Assembly: GCA_946617675.1 (NCBI GenBank)
Contig: CAMOKH010000109.1
Location: 1-64,000 of the forward strand
Direction of reading: 5' to 3'
Origin: an uncultured Prevotellaceae bacterium
GTDB lineage: Bacteria > Bacteroidota > Bacteroidia > Bacteroidales > Bacteroidaceae
Length of the DNA stretch: 64,000 bases
Below, in pieces: positions 16,630-25,517 of this stretch. Position 1 is the first letter of the stretch. Each line of letters begins with the position of its first letter. A program made the position numbers and the translations under genes. Below the pieces are notes generated by a model that was not told where the DNA came from, did not search any database, and saw nothing but the letters and a program-made list of their open reading frames with translations.

Positions 16630-17793
16630 ATGAACATCCTCTTAGACTTCATACCATTCCAGATTAACGACGGCATCGGCGGGGCGGCGAGCTACGCCAA
16701 GGCCGTCAGCGACGAGATTTGCTCGAGCGTGGGTCCTCAAGACCAGCTGTTTGCCACTTACGACTCCTCACTGGGCACCGGCAGGCAGTACGACCACGAG
16801 GATTACGCTCGGCAGCACGACATCACGTTGGTAGACCTGTCAGCTGCACCACTGAGCCGGCATATCGCCCAGAACAACATCCAGGTTGTCTTCATCGCGA
16901 TAGCCCAGTTTTACAGCGCCTATGACCTGAGCGGGATAAGCTGCAGGGTGGTCATGGGCATACACGACATCTGGGATGTCGAGCGCGAGGACAACCACAT
17001 AGAGCTCATCATCCGCGACAGCCGACTGGAGAACACTTTCCGCTGGCTGAAACGGCTGGCAGGGTCGTTCAGCGGGCGCCACTACAGTCAGCAGCAGGCC
17101 ATCTACAACCACATCATGCCGCTATATGCCGCACCGGCCACCATATCATTTACCGTTTCAGAATACACTCGGGCAGCCCTGACCTACCACTTCCCCGTTT
17201 TGACCAATAAGGACATCCACGTGCTGTATTCGCCGGCGAGGGCGGTGCCCATACTGCCGGCTGTTGAGAACGAGCAGCTGAGGAGCCTGATTGACAACAA
17301 ACGGCAGTATCTGTTCATGCTGTCGGCAAACCGGCGTCTGAAGAATGCGAGACTGCTGGTCGAGGTGTATCAGCGACTACTGGCTGAGCATCCCGACCTG
17401 CACCTGGTGACGCTGAAATATGGCTGTTCGGTGCATCCGCAGCATGTGGACATCCCTTTCCTGACCGATGCAGACCTTCAGCACGCCTACAAGCATGCTT
17501 ATGCACTGGTCTTCACGTCGTTCTTCGAGGGATTCGGCTATCCACCTGTCGAGGCCATGAGATACCTGACGCCTACCGTGGTCTCAAATGTCACCAGCAT
17601 TCCAGAGATAGTGGGCGAGGCCGGCATCTATTTCTCGCCATTCTATCCTGCCGACCTGTTCCGCGCACTGAAGACGGTGCTCGAGGACCGCAACTGCCGC
17701 GCCACCCAGTTGTCGCGCCGCTTTGCTGAAGTAACAAAACGCCAGCAGGACGATCTGAAGAAACTGTCTCAGTTAATAATCAGCAACGAATAA
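16630..17793 (+). CDS. GT4-like glycosyltransferase
   Basis: 387 residues, GT-B fold. The C-terminal nucleotide-sugar domain shows YLFMLSANRRLKNARLLVEVY, then AYALVFTSFFEGFGYPPVEAM with the EGFGYPPVE motif that contacts the donor nucleotide, and TSIPEIVGEAGIYF. The N-terminal acceptor half includes FQINDGIGGAASYAKAV. The donor is unknown. Gaps to neighbours are 15 and 6 bp, consistent with one transcript. Confidence 0.88.
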   Translation: MNILLDFIPFQINDGIGGAASYAKAVSDEICSSVGPQDQLFATYDSSLGTGRQYDHEDYARQHDITLVDLSAAPLSRHIAQNNIQVVFIAIAQFYSAYDLSGISCRVVMGIHDIWDVEREDNHIELIIRDSRLENTFRWLKRLAGSFSGRHYSQQQAIYNHIMPLYAAPATISFTVSEYTRAALTYHFPVLTNKDIHVLYSPARAVPILPAVENEQLRSLIDNKRQYLFMLSANRRLKNARLLVEVYQRLLAEHPDLHLVTLKYGCSVHPQHVDIPFLTDADLQHAYKHAYALVFTSFFEGFGYPPVEAMRYLTPTVVSNVTSIPEIVGEAGIYFSPFYPADLFRALKTVLEDRNCRATQLSRRFAEVTKRQQDDLKKLSQLIISNE

Positions 17794-17799
17794 ACTGCA

Positions 17800-18948
17800 A
17801 TGAAAGCAAGAGTTATAGCATACTACCTCCCACAGTTCCACCCCATACCCGAAAACGATGAAGCATGGGGACCAGGCTTCACCGAGTGGACAAACGTGGC
17901 AAAGGCCAAGCCCTTGTTCAGAGGACACTACCAACCGCGTATTCCCGCCGACCTGGGGTTTTACGACCTCCGGCTGCCGGAAGTACGCGAGCAGCAGGCC
18001 AATCTGGCTCGTGAGGCTGGTATTGAAGGATTCTGCTATTACCACTATTGGATGGGGAATGGTAAGCTGTTGCTACAGAGGCCTTTCCAAGAGGTGCTCC
18101 AGAGCGGCAGACCCGACTACCCTTTCTGCCTCTGCTGGGCAAACCACGAGTGGACCACCAGAACTTGGCAGAACGGAGGAAAAGAGAAAGTGATTGCACC
18201 AATGGTGTACAACGGGGAAGAGGACTACACTGCCCATTTCTACTATGTGTTATCTGCGTTTAAGGATAAGAGATACATTACTGTCGACGGGTTGCCACTA
18301 TTCTCCATCTACGACCCTTACCACTTTGCTGACGTGGAAGCTTTTATGGCGTTGTGGCGACGATTGGCATTGGAGAATGGTCTTCCAGGAATCCATTTCT
18401 CTGCAATGATAAACAACACCACCACTATCAAGCGAGCTGGCGACGGAAGTCTGAAGCGCGTGATACCCAATACAGAAAACAGCAGTGAAGTATTTTCTGA
18501 TATTCTCTCATTAGGATTCGACAGTATCACCTCGTACGGCAAAGCAAGGGGGGAAATGCTATTCAAAGGGAAATATCGCCGGATTATGACAAAATACATC
18601 CATAAGCATCTGCCATTCCTACCGGCATTGCGTTACAACTACCCGGAAACCGTGAGACATTTCTTTGCGCCTGAGGACCAGTGGGAGAATGTATTCCCTG
18701 TCGTCATTCCGCAATGGGACCGTACACCCCGAGCCGGCAAGGGAGAAGGCGTTTATATCAATGCAACCCCCGCTAATTTCGAGAAACACTTGTCAACAGC
18801 TATCAATATTATCAAAGACAAGACAGATGAGCACAAGATTATCTTTATCAAGTCTTGGAATGAGTGGGGAGAAGGAAACTACATTGAGCCAGACGAAAAA
18901 TACAGACATGGCTTTCTTGATGCAATTAAGAACGTTTTAGGTAAATGA
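17800..18948 (+). CDS. WbsX-family glycosyltransferase-like protein
   Basis: 382 residues. It carries the WbsX hallmark near the N terminus (AYYLPQFHPIPENDEAWG, then GFTEWTNVAKAKPLF), followed by FCYYHYWMGNGK, FCLCWANHEWTTRTW and, near the C terminus, IKSWNEWGEGNYIEPD. These match the Glyco_tran_WbsX family found in O-antigen and capsule clusters. The biochemical activity of the family is poorly characterised: the aromatic-rich, GH99-like appearance leaves open a hydrolase-like or lyase-like role rather than a classical transferase. It starts 6 bp after the GT4-like gene and ends 7 bp before the next. Confidence 0.9.
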   Translation: MKARVIAYYLPQFHPIPENDEAWGPGFTEWTNVAKAKPLFRGHYQPRIPADLGFYDLRLPEVREQQANLAREAGIEGFCYYHYWMGNGKLLLQRPFQEVLQSGRPDYPFCLCWANHEWTTRTWQNGGKEKVIAPMVYNGEEDYTAHFYYVLSAFKDKRYITVDGLPLFSIYDPYHFADVEAFMALWRRLALENGLPGIHFSAMINNTTTIKRAGDGSLKRVIPNTENSSEVFSDILSLGFDSITSYGKARGEMLFKGKYRRIMTKYIHKHLPFLPALRYNYPETVRHFFAPEDQWENVFPVVIPQWDRTPRAGKGEGVYINATPANFEKHLSTAINIIKDKTDEHKIIFIKSWNEWGEGNYIEPDEKYRHGFLDAIKNVLGK

Positions 18949-18955
18949 GGAACAG

Positions 18956-20110
18956 ATGAAGAAGCACCCGAAAGACATAATTTTCTACATTGACCCACAA
19001 TCAATGATAAATCTTGCAGCATATGACTATCATTTGCTGGCAGACATCAAAGACTTTGACGTACATTATATCTGTAGCAAACATTTAGACCACAAGGAAA
19101 ACCCTGACCATGTGTACCACAAGGTTTTCAACTATAACAAATTGGGAAATCCTGCATTCAAGGCATTCAGCTACGTGTTGACGTACATCAGGCTTCTCTC
19201 TCTCTTCTTTACGCTCAGGCCCAAATTGGTTCATGTCCAATGGTTCAGGCTACAGCATTTTGACCTGTATTATTATAGGTTGGCAAAGAAACTCTTTGGT
19301 TTCAAGCTGGTATATACTGCCCACAATATCCTGCCCTTAAATACTGGCGACCGCTATATGCCTGTGTTCTCGAAGATTTACGGCATTTGCGATGAAATCA
19401 TTGTACATTCAAACGACACCAAGGCGCAACTGGCCCGGAAATTTAGCCTCCCCGATGACAAGATTACCGTCATTCACCATGGCTACCTGCAACTAAATTA
19501 CGACAGGCAGAAATACAACGAAGAAGAGCAAGTATTCGACAAGAAATACAATTTCGGCGACAAACTTATATTCGCCTCCTTGGGGTTCCAAAACGCTTAC
19601 AAGGGCTATGATATCCTTGCCAGAGTATGGGCTGATACGCCACAACTGAACAACAATCACAATTGCATACTGCTGATGGTGGGAAAGAACCAAGGAGTTG
19701 ACTTCTCCATGTTGCAACAATGCAATAATGTTATCATTGAGGACCGAAAACTATCCAATGAAGAGTATTACTACCTGCTGTCCCATACCAGTGTGTATCT
19801 GTTGCCATATAGAAAGACCTCATTCTCGCAGAGTGGCGCTCTTATGACGACTATATCCGAAAGAATTCCCACGCTGGTAACTAATGTCGGAGGCCTGCCG
19901 GAACCCCTAAGGATTGCTCATATTGGATGGGTTATAGAAGAGGATGTGAACGAGGCTAATCTACAAGCCGCTCTGTTACATATCATGAGCCATCCAGAGG
20001 AAATCAGAAGAATCAAGAACGACGAACTTGCATGGAAAAAAGTACAGGCCTACTATGACTGGCACAACATCAGTCTACAGACACAGGATTTGTACCATAA
20101 GGCCATCTGA
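18956..20110 (+). CDS. GT4-like glycosyltransferase
   Basis: 384 residues, GT-B fold. The N-terminal half contains FYIDPQSMINLAAYDYHLLADI and LVYTAHNILPLN. The C-terminal half contains GDKLIFASLGFQNAYKGYD, the strand YLLPYRKTSFSQSGALMTTI in place of the usual EGFG motif, and TLVTNVGGLPEPL. Codon usage here and in the next gene looks more AT-leaning than in genes upstream of 17.8 kb, which may mark separate acquisition of these sugar-specific genes. It follows the WbsX gene by 7 bp and is followed by a promoter-like box before the next gene. Confidence 0.82.
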   Translation: MKKHPKDIIFYIDPQSMINLAAYDYHLLADIKDFDVHYICSKHLDHKENPDHVYHKVFNYNKLGNPAFKAFSYVLTYIRLLSLFFTLRPKLVHVQWFRLQHFDLYYYRLAKKLFGFKLVYTAHNILPLNTGDRYMPVFSKIYGICDEIIVHSNDTKAQLARKFSLPDDKITVIHHGYLQLNYDRQKYNEEEQVFDKKYNFGDKLIFASLGFQNAYKGYDILARVWADTPQLNNNHNCILLMVGKNQGVDFSMLQQCNNVIIEDRKLSNEEYYYLLSHTSVYLLPYRKTSFSQSGALMTTISERIPTLVTNVGGLPEPLRIAHIGWVIEEDVNEANLQAALLHIMSHPEEIRRIKNDELAWKKVQAYYDWHNISLQTQDLYHKAI

Positions 20111-20128
20111 CAATTTAAAGTTTCATTG

Positions 20129-20136
20129 TACCTTTG
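20129..20136 (+). promoter_or_regulatory. -7-like box before the ATP-grasp gene
   Basis: TACCTTTG followed by CAATCC, ending 18 bp before the ATG at 20155. The -33 region is weak. An in-frame TTG at 20134 overlaps this box and is therefore unlikely to be the start codon. Confidence 0.5.
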
Positions 20137-20154
20137 CAATCCCAATCCTTCATT

Positions 20155-21066
20155 ATGGAAATAAAAAGACAGTTGCTGCACATGGCGGCATGGATGCTAT
20201 ACCCATTACCTGATAAGCAGATGCTCCAGCTGGAGTATCGCATAAAAAACGGCAGGAGACTAAACCTTACCAATCCCGTTCGGTTTACCGAAAAGATACA
20301 ATGGTATAAGTGCTATTACCGCAACCCGCTGATGCTCCAATGCACAGACAAGTACCAAGTAAGAGAATATGTGAATAGGAAACTCGGGACAGGCCAATAC
20401 CTCAACAATCTCTATCAGCTGGTTGACAGGGCCGAAGATATTGACTTTGATTCACTCCCAGAGCAGTTTGTAATTAAGACCACTGACGGTAGCAGCGGCG
20501 ATAATGTCCTGATAGTAAAAAACAAGCAGGAACTCGACATCCCCCAGGCTATTAAGAAAGTAAACAAATGGCGCAACAGGCGTAACTATGTCATTTCAAG
20601 GGAATGGGCTTATCGTGGTGCGGGGAAATCCCAGATTGTCGTGGAACAGTATCTGAAAGACAGCAGCAATGCTGACGAAGCACTTAACGACTATAAATTC
20701 CTCTGTTTCAACGGTAAGTTCCAGTATATGTGGGTAGACAAAGACCGCTATACCAATCACACCAGATGCTTCTATGACCGGGATTTCAAATGGATTCCCG
20801 GCATCGACTTTGAGTATCCTGCGTCTGCCACAGAATTCCCACTGCCAGACAATGTGACGGATATGGTGCCTATCGCAGAAAAGCTCTCAGAAGACTTTCC
20901 ATTTGCCCGCATAGACCTATATAACATACAGGGCAGAATCGTTTTTGGGGAAATCACATTCTACCCTGGCAGTGGATTCCACAACACGACACCTGACAGT
21001 TTCGACTTTGAGCTTGGACGCCATTGGAAAATGTGTAATAACACAACTACATCCCCCACACCATGA
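20155..21066 (+). CDS. TupA-like ATP-grasp protein
   Basis: 303 residues from ATG 20155 (MEIKRQLLHMAAWMLYPLPD). Motifs match the TupA-like ATP-grasp family of polysaccharide clusters: NPVRFTEKIQWYKCYYRNPLM, the lysine and glycine-rich ATP-binding strand FVIKTTDGSSGDNVLIVK, then QIVVEQYL and DYKFLCFNGK, and the metal-binding acid cluster ARIDLYNIQGRIVFGEITFYPGSG, quoted here in parts. Family members are thought to form amide or peptide bonds, attaching an amino acid to a glycan, but direct evidence is limited. The 3' end overlaps the convergent ATPase gene by 20 bp, and the C terminus ends in a low-complexity NNTTTSPTP, so the natural tail may have been replaced when the ATPase gene arrived. 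Confidence 0.82.
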   Translation: MEIKRQLLHMAAWMLYPLPDKQMLQLEYRIKNGRRLNLTNPVRFTEKIQWYKCYYRNPLMLQCTDKYQVREYVNRKLGTGQYLNNLYQLVDRAEDIDFDSLPEQFVIKTTDGSSGDNVLIVKNKQELDIPQAIKKVNKWRNRRNYVISREWAYRGAGKSQIVVEQYLKDSSNADEALNDYKFLCFNGKFQYMWVDKDRYTNHTRCFYDRDFKWIPGIDFEYPASATEFPLPDNVTDMVPIAEKLSEDFPFARIDLYNIQGRIVFGEITFYPGSGFHNTTPDSFDFELGRHWKMCNNTTTSPTP

Positions 21067-22648
21067 TGTTGCGTCCGTTATACTGGCAGGACTTGTGCCA
21101 GATGCGTTCATCCCATGACTTCTCTTTCGTACGGTCAAAGATGATGAGGTGTCCCTCGTCCACGCTGCCTACGGTGTCCATGTATTCCCACGTCTGCTGC
21201 AATCCCTTTTCGATGATGGCGTCGAGCGAGCCGCGTTTAATCTTCAGCTCCAGCACTACACGCTGAACGGGGCCGCCGTAATGGTCGGTCAGAGGCTTGC
21301 GTATAAGCAGGTCGGTGCGCCGCCGCCCGAGTCCGTATTCTCTGTCAATATAACCGCCGCCGTTGACAATTCTTTGCAGAAAAGCTTGCAGCAACAGCTG
21401 CGGACCTGCCTCGGCATAGTCGAACTTCTGAATCCACGAGTCGCTGTTCTGTCGGAAGAACTGCTGGAAGTCTGTCAGCAGTTTCACCATGTCAATGCTG
21501 CCGTCAGCCCGCTGATACCACTGCGGCTCCTGGATGAGGGTCTGCTGGGTGTTCCAAGTGAGCTCCCGGGGAATGATTTCACGATATATGCCGTTGGCAA
21601 TGCGTATAGGTTTCCCCCGGTCGCGAGTGATGAGTCCCATGTCGGTAACATACTGTATGTCGTCAGCCTTCATCTTTTCCTCGTCAGGCTCCTCGGCATT
21701 GGCAAGGATAGGCTCTATCACCCGCTTGACGCGCTCTTCCTGCAACTTATAGATTAAGATGTCTATATGCGTGTCGCGGCGGTAGATGATGCGCTCTTGT
21801 GCCCGGTAAATCATCTCTGGGGTGATGGTGATGCTGCGGTCGCGGTTTTCGGTCATCTTCCATGTCACCTCATGGGCCAGGGCGTTCACTAACCACGGCT
21901 GGCCCTCGGTGGCCTCCCATACCATGGGGAAACAGGCTTCGTCCCACTGTTGTCCTGTCTCGCGCGTATGCTGCATATAGAGTTCACGTATTTCCTCCTT
22001 GGAGAAATTGCCTAATCTCAGCGACTCGGCCTTGATGTTGAAAGCCGAACCGCCGGTGACGATGTCCTGGTTGGAGAGCACGATGCGATAGTCGCGAACG
22101 TCGCGAACGCCACAGAGCACAATGGTCTGAGGGAAGGCTGCCGGGCGGTTGGGATAGCCGGCACGAAGTTGACGCAGCACGCTCACAAGAGAGTCGCCCA
22201 CCAAAGCGTCAATCTCGTCAATAAAGAGCACAAGTGGTCTTGGCAGACTCTCCGACAGACGTCGCAGGAAGGTGGCAAGCATGGCATCCTTGCCCGTCTG
22301 CTGCACACTTTCAGCCACTTGGAGCGGAAGGTCGTTTTTCAGAATACCGCGCATCTCTTCTGCCAATGTGTCTACAGTCGACTTTATCACGCTCTGCACG
22401 TCGTTGCGCGAAGCCTGGCCGCCCTCCACGTTGGCATAGACGGCGATGTAGTCGCCCCGCTCGTTGAGATAGTCGCGCAAGGCGAGCAGGCACGACGTCT
22501 TACCCGTCTGGCGAGGCGCATGGAGCACGAAGTAGCGCTGCTGAAAAATTAACGACATCATCTCATCAAGGTTAAACCTGGCAAGAGGGTCAATCGAGTA
22601 ATTAATATCGGTCTTCTGCGGTCCCGCCGTATTAAAGAATTTCTCCAT
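21047..22648 (-). CDS. AAA-like ATPase with PD-(D/E)XK-like C-terminal domain
   Basis: 533 residues when started at ATG 22648 (MEKFFNTAGPQKTDINYSID); an upstream in-frame ATG exists but lies beyond the promoter box. AAA-like ATPase domain: Walker A APRQTGKTS near residue 43, Walker B LVLFIDEID near 140, and a sensor-like NQDIVTGGSAFN. The C-terminal region has the spaced acids of a PD-(D/E)XK nuclease fold, RRTDLLIRKP and then VVLELKIKRGS, with the ELK triad. The biological role of this ATPase-nuclease class, which is expanded in Bacteroidetes, is not established. It is inserted antisense between the TupA-like and GT2 genes of the polysaccharide unit, overlaps the former by 20 bp and has its own promoter box, all signs of later acquisition. 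Confidence 0.8.
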   Translation of the reverse strand: MEKFFNTAGPQKTDINYSIDPLARFNLDEMMSLIFQQRYFVLHAPRQTGKTSCLLALRDYLNERGDYIAVYANVEGGQASRNDVQSVIKSTVDTLAEEMRGILKNDLPLQVAESVQQTGKDAMLATFLRRLSESLPRPLVLFIDEIDALVGDSLVSVLRQLRAGYPNRPAAFPQTIVLCGVRDVRDYRIVLSNQDIVTGGSAFNIKAESLRLGNFSKEEIRELYMQHTRETGQQWDEACFPMVWEATEGQPWLVNALAHEVTWKMTENRDRSITITPEMIYRAQERIIYRRDTHIDILIYKLQEERVKRVIEPILANAEEPDEEKMKADDIQYVTDMGLITRDRGKPIRIANGIYREIIPRELTWNTQQTLIQEPQWYQRADGSIDMVKLLTDFQQFFRQNSDSWIQKFDYAEAGPQLLLQAFLQRIVNGGGYIDREYGLGRRRTDLLIRKPLTDHYGGPVQRVVLELKIKRGSLDAIIEKGLQQTWEYMDTVGSVDEGHLIIFDRTKEKSWDERIWHKSCQYNGRNIMVWGM

Positions 22649-22666
22649 AGCTATTATTTTTGCCCA

Positions 22667-22674
22667 CAAAGATA
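22667..22674 (-). promoter_or_regulatory. -7 box of the ATPase gene
   Basis: TATCTTTG on the minus strand, 18 bp before the ATG at 22648. The -33 element is not clear. Confidence 0.55.
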
Positions 22675-22748
22675 CGAAGAAAAAAGGGAAAAGCAAGCAC
22701 GAAAGAGAAAAAACAAGCTTTCATGGCTCAAAATCACAAAATAATTCG

Positions 22749-22756
22749 TACCTTTG
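22749..22756 (+). promoter_or_regulatory. -7 box of the GT2 gene at 22.78 kb
   Basis: TACCTTTG followed by CAGCC, 25 bp before the start codon. No TTTG at the usual -33 distance. It restarts rightward transcription past the antisense ATPase gene. Confidence 0.6.
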
Positions 22757-22781
22757 CAGCCGATTTGCGTAAGAACAGCGA

Positions 22782-23579
22782 ATGAAACAGGAGTTAGTGT
22801 CAGTCATCATGCCTACCTATAATGCCGGCAAATACCTTGCCGGCAGCATCGACAGCATACTGGGACAGACCTACCAGAACCTGGAACTGCTCATCACCGA
22901 CGACTGCTCGGACGACGACACACGGCAAATTCTGAAGGACTATGCACAGAAGGACCAGCGCGTGAAAGTGACATACCTCAAGGAGAACTCCGGACCGGCC
23001 ATTGCCCGCAACCGCTCCATCGAGCGCGCCAGGGGGCGCTACATCGCTTTCTGCGACTGTGACGACCGCTGGATGCCCGAGAAGCTGGAGAAGCAGATTG
23101 CCCACATGACGCGCAAGGACTGCGCCCTCAGCAGTTCGTCGTACCTCATCTGTGACGACGACAACCAGGTGACGGGCATCAGCGTCTCGCCGAAGTACCT
23201 CACGCTGAGCATGATGAAGCGCGACAACAAGATAGGCTGCCTGACGGCCATCTACGACATCAAGCGCCTGGGTCACAAGTTCTACATGCCCGCCATCCGC
23301 AAGCGCCAGGACTGGGCGCTGTTTCTCAACATCCTGAAGGACTGCCAGATCTGCTTCTGCCTGACCGAGCCGCTGGCCTACTACCGGCAGCACGACAACT
23401 CGGTGTCGAGCAACAAGCTGTCGCTCATCAAGTACAACGTCAACGTCTACGAGACGGTGTTCGGATACTCCACGTGGAAGGCCTATCTCTACTTCTTCCT
23501 CTGCTTCCTTCCCGCCTACACCGCCAAGGTCATGAAGCGCCGGCGCGACAGCCGCAAATACCTGAAAAATCATTTTTAG
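22782..23579 (+). CDS. GT2-family glycosyltransferase
   Basis: 265 residues. GT-A motifs: VSVIMPTYNAGKYLAGSIDS at the N terminus, LLITDDCSDDDT, GPAIARNRSIERARGRYIAF and the DxD-type CDCDDRWMPEKL near residue 91-96. The C-terminal part has a QDWALFLNILKD segment seen in TuaG-like transferases, then YFFLCFLPAY and a basic tail. A TuaG-like side-chain or repeat-unit transferase is likely; the donor sugar is unknown. It is separated from the other transferases by the antisense ATPase gene and has its own promoter box. Confidence 0.88.
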   Translation: MKQELVSVIMPTYNAGKYLAGSIDSILGQTYQNLELLITDDCSDDDTRQILKDYAQKDQRVKVTYLKENSGPAIARNRSIERARGRYIAFCDCDDRWMPEKLEKQIAHMTRKDCALSSSSYLICDDDNQVTGISVSPKYLTLSMMKRDNKIGCLTAIYDIKRLGHKFYMPAIRKRQDWALFLNILKDCQICFCLTEPLAYYRQHDNSVSSNKLSLIKYNVNVYETVFGYSTWKAYLYFFLCFLPAYTAKVMKRRRDSRKYLKNHF

Positions 23580-23588
23580 CCGTTATTC

Positions 23589-23620
23589 TTTGTCCATACG
23601 GTTTTTTTTTCGTACCTTTG
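23589..23620 (+). promoter_or_regulatory. Promoter of the initiating sugar transferase
   Basis: TTTG (23589-23592), 20 bp, TACCTTTG (23613-23620): a full consensus match. It leaves a leader of about 105 nt before the ATG at 23732, with a later in-frame ATG at 23765. Confidence 0.8.
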
Positions 23621-23731
23621 CAGCCGTTTTGCAGAAAGGCGGCGGCCAGACATGGCCGTAATGCCAAAAAAGGCAAAGAAAAATAGTAATCACGTGCAAT
23701 AAATGTTGCCCTCTGCCGTTATATATAAAAA

Positions 23732-24394
23732 ATGACAAGGAGTACATCGCGCAAAAGAGCATCTATGACGAAACTCAACAATGGATATATCTTAGATGGC
23801 ATGAATGAATTCGAACGCAACGTCAAACGTGGGTTCGACTTTGTGGTGTCCATTATCTGCATGCTGGTCTTCTCGCCTCTTTTCGCCTATTGCTATTTCA
23901 TGATCAAGCGCGACGACGGCGGACCCGTCATCTACAAGCAGGAGCGCATAGGCCGCTTCGGCCGGCCATTCTACATCTACAAGTTCCGCAGCATGAAGGT
24001 CGGCGCCGAGGCCAACGGCCCCGAGCTCTGCGACTCTGAGGACGACAACCGCCTGACCAAGGCCGGCCGCTTCCTCCGTGCCCACCATCTCGACGAGCTG
24101 CCCCAGTTCTGGAACGTCTTCAAGGGCGAGATGTCGTTCGTAGGCCCGCGCCCCGAGCGCAAGTTCTTCATCGACCAGATTATGGAGCAAGACGAGCGCT
24201 ACGAATATCTGTACCAGATACGCCCCGGCATCTCGTCGCTGGCCACGCTCTACAACGGCTATACCGACACGATGGAGAAGATGCTGAAGCGCCTTGAGAT
24301 GGATCTCTACTACCTGGAGCACCGCTCCTGGTGGCTCGACTTCAAGATTATCGGACTGACCTTCCTCCGTATCGTCTTCGGCAAGAAATTCTAA
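23732..24394 (+). CDS. Initiating sugar-phosphate transferase (polyprenyl glycosylphosphotransferase)
   Basis: 220 residues (possible later start at 23765). A membrane helix at about 36-56 (FDFVVSIICMLVFSPLFAYCYF) precedes the catalytic bacterial sugar transferase domain: KRDDGGPVIYKQERIGRFG, FYIYKFRSMKVGAE, then LTKAGRFLRAHHLDELPQFW and FKGEMSFVGPRPER. This is the short form with one membrane-associated helix, like WcaJ C-terminal domains and PglC. It loads the first sugar phosphate onto undecaprenyl phosphate, the first committed step of the polysaccharide pathway encoded to the left. It ends this locus; a hairpin follows. Confidence 0.92.
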   Translation: MTRSTSRKRASMTKLNNGYILDGMNEFERNVKRGFDFVVSIICMLVFSPLFAYCYFMIKRDDGGPVIYKQERIGRFGRPFYIYKFRSMKVGAEANGPELCDSEDDNRLTKAGRFLRAHHLDELPQFWNVFKGEMSFVGPRPERKFFIDQIMEQDERYEYLYQIRPGISSLATLYNGYTDTMEKMLKRLEMDLYYLEHRSWWLDFKIIGLTFLRIVFGKKF

Positions 24395-24411
24395 GTTGGC
24401 GCAGGGTTTAG

Positions 24412-24441
24412 GGATTTTCCCCTGCCGTTTAGGGAAAATCC
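24412..24441. repeat. 10-bp-stem hairpin abutting a promoter
   Basis: GGATTTTCCC and GGGAAAATCC form a perfect 10-bp stem around a 10-nt loop. It directly abuts the -33 TTTG (24442) of the next promoter. It may end the polysaccharide transcript, but no T-tract follows, so an operator for the downstream gene is the alternative. Confidence 0.6.
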
Positions 24442-24473
24442 TTTGCAGGAGTCAGGATTTTGTTGTTTCTTTG
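24442..24473 (+). promoter_or_regulatory. Promoter of the Arg/Gly/Ser-rich protein gene
   Basis: TTTG (24442-24445), 20 bp, TTTCTTTG (24466-24473). The -7 box keeps TTTG but has TT in place of TA. The ATG at 24523 is 49 bp downstream. Confidence 0.6.
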
Positions 24474-24522
24474 CACCGAGAAAAAGAAACAAACATGTCG
24501 AACCGATAAAAACTCTACGATT

Positions 24523-25512
24523 ATGAAGAAACTGATATTCGCACTGATGGTGATGCTGACCACAGCCGTGTCGGCAAGTGCAATGAGCTACGAGCAGGCC
24601 CGCAACGAGGCCCTGTTCCTCACCGACAAGATGGCCTACGAGCTGAACCTCACCGACGCCCAGTACGAGGCCGCCTACGAGATTAACCTCGACTACCTGA
24701 TGGGCGTCACGGGCCAGGCCGACGTCTTCGGCACCTACTGGGAGCGCCGCAACCTTGACCTGAGCTACATTCTCTACACGTGGCAGTGGGACCTCTTCCG
24801 CGCAGCCACCTACTTCTACCGCCCGCTCTACTGGGATGCCGGCTACTGGCACTTCGGCGTCTACGCCCGCTACCCGCACCGCGACTACTTCTACTTCGGG
24901 CGTCCACACTTCTACGCCACCTACCGCGGCGGTCACGCCTGGCACCTGAACGGCGGGCGCAGCTACTACCACGGTCGTGCCGACCACTTCCGCCCCTCAC
25001 TGCCCCACGGACGTCAGCACTTCGGCATGCGCAACGGCTTCGACCGCGGCGACTACCGCGGCTCACGCGCCGGCAGTTCGACCCGCATCACCGGCCGTCA
25101 GGGCGGACGCGACAACGGGCGCTCAATAGGCAACCGCAACATGGGCGGCAACCGCAATGCGGGCGGTGGCAACCGCACCGTCATCGACAACCGCACCTAT
25201 AACTACAACAGCGGCAACAACAGCAACAACCAGCGCAGCGGCGGCCGCTTCGGCGGCAGCAGCCTGGACCGCAGCCCGGGCAACTCGGGCAGCATGAACC
25301 GCCAGTCAGGCAGCATTGAGCGCGGCGGCAGCCGCAGCTACGGCAGCAGCGCCACGCCTACCCGCTCGTTCGGCGGCAGCCGCAGCTCAGGCAGCATCGG
25401 CGGCAGCCGCAGCTCTGCCCCCACCCGCTCGGCAGGCAGCTCGGCCGGCAGCCGCTCGTCAGGTGGCAGCCACGGTGGCGGACACTTCGGTGGCAACGCA
25501 GCCCGCCGATAA
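24523..25512 (+). CDS. Secreted Arg/Gly/Ser/Asn-rich low-complexity protein
   Basis: Not recognised as a named family. 329 residues from ATG 24523, chosen because it begins a clean signal peptide (MKKLIFALMVMLTTAVSASA); an in-frame upstream start lies in the promoter. The mature N-terminal part (about 21-125) is ordered-looking: EALFLTDKMAYELNLTDAQ, then Trp/Tyr-rich WQWDLFRAATYFYRPLYW. From about residue 150 it turns into a basic low-complexity domain with GGRSYYHGR, then many GNRN, GGNR, SSGS and GGSRS runs to the C terminus. Such a tail could bind polyanions such as exported polysaccharide or DNA. The gene ends 5 bp from the convergent phosphatase gene. Confidence 0.6.
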   Translation: MKKLIFALMVMLTTAVSASAMSYEQARNEALFLTDKMAYELNLTDAQYEAAYEINLDYLMGVTGQADVFGTYWERRNLDLSYILYTWQWDLFRAATYFYRPLYWDAGYWHFGVYARYPHRDYFYFGRPHFYATYRGGHAWHLNGGRSYYHGRADHFRPSLPHGRQHFGMRNGFDRGDYRGSRAGSSTRITGRQGGRDNGRSIGNRNMGGNRNAGGGNRTVIDNRTYNYNSGNNSNNQRSGGRFGGSSLDRSPGNSGSMNRQSGSIERGGSRSYGSSATPTRSFGGSRSSGSIGGSRSSAPTRSAGSSAGSRSSGGSHGGGHFGGNAARR

Positions 25513-25517
25513 TCACA

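Noticed and set aside
20134-20154. TTG as start of the TupA-like gene
   Set aside because: It overlaps the TACCTTTG box; the ATG at 20155 fits the family N terminus.
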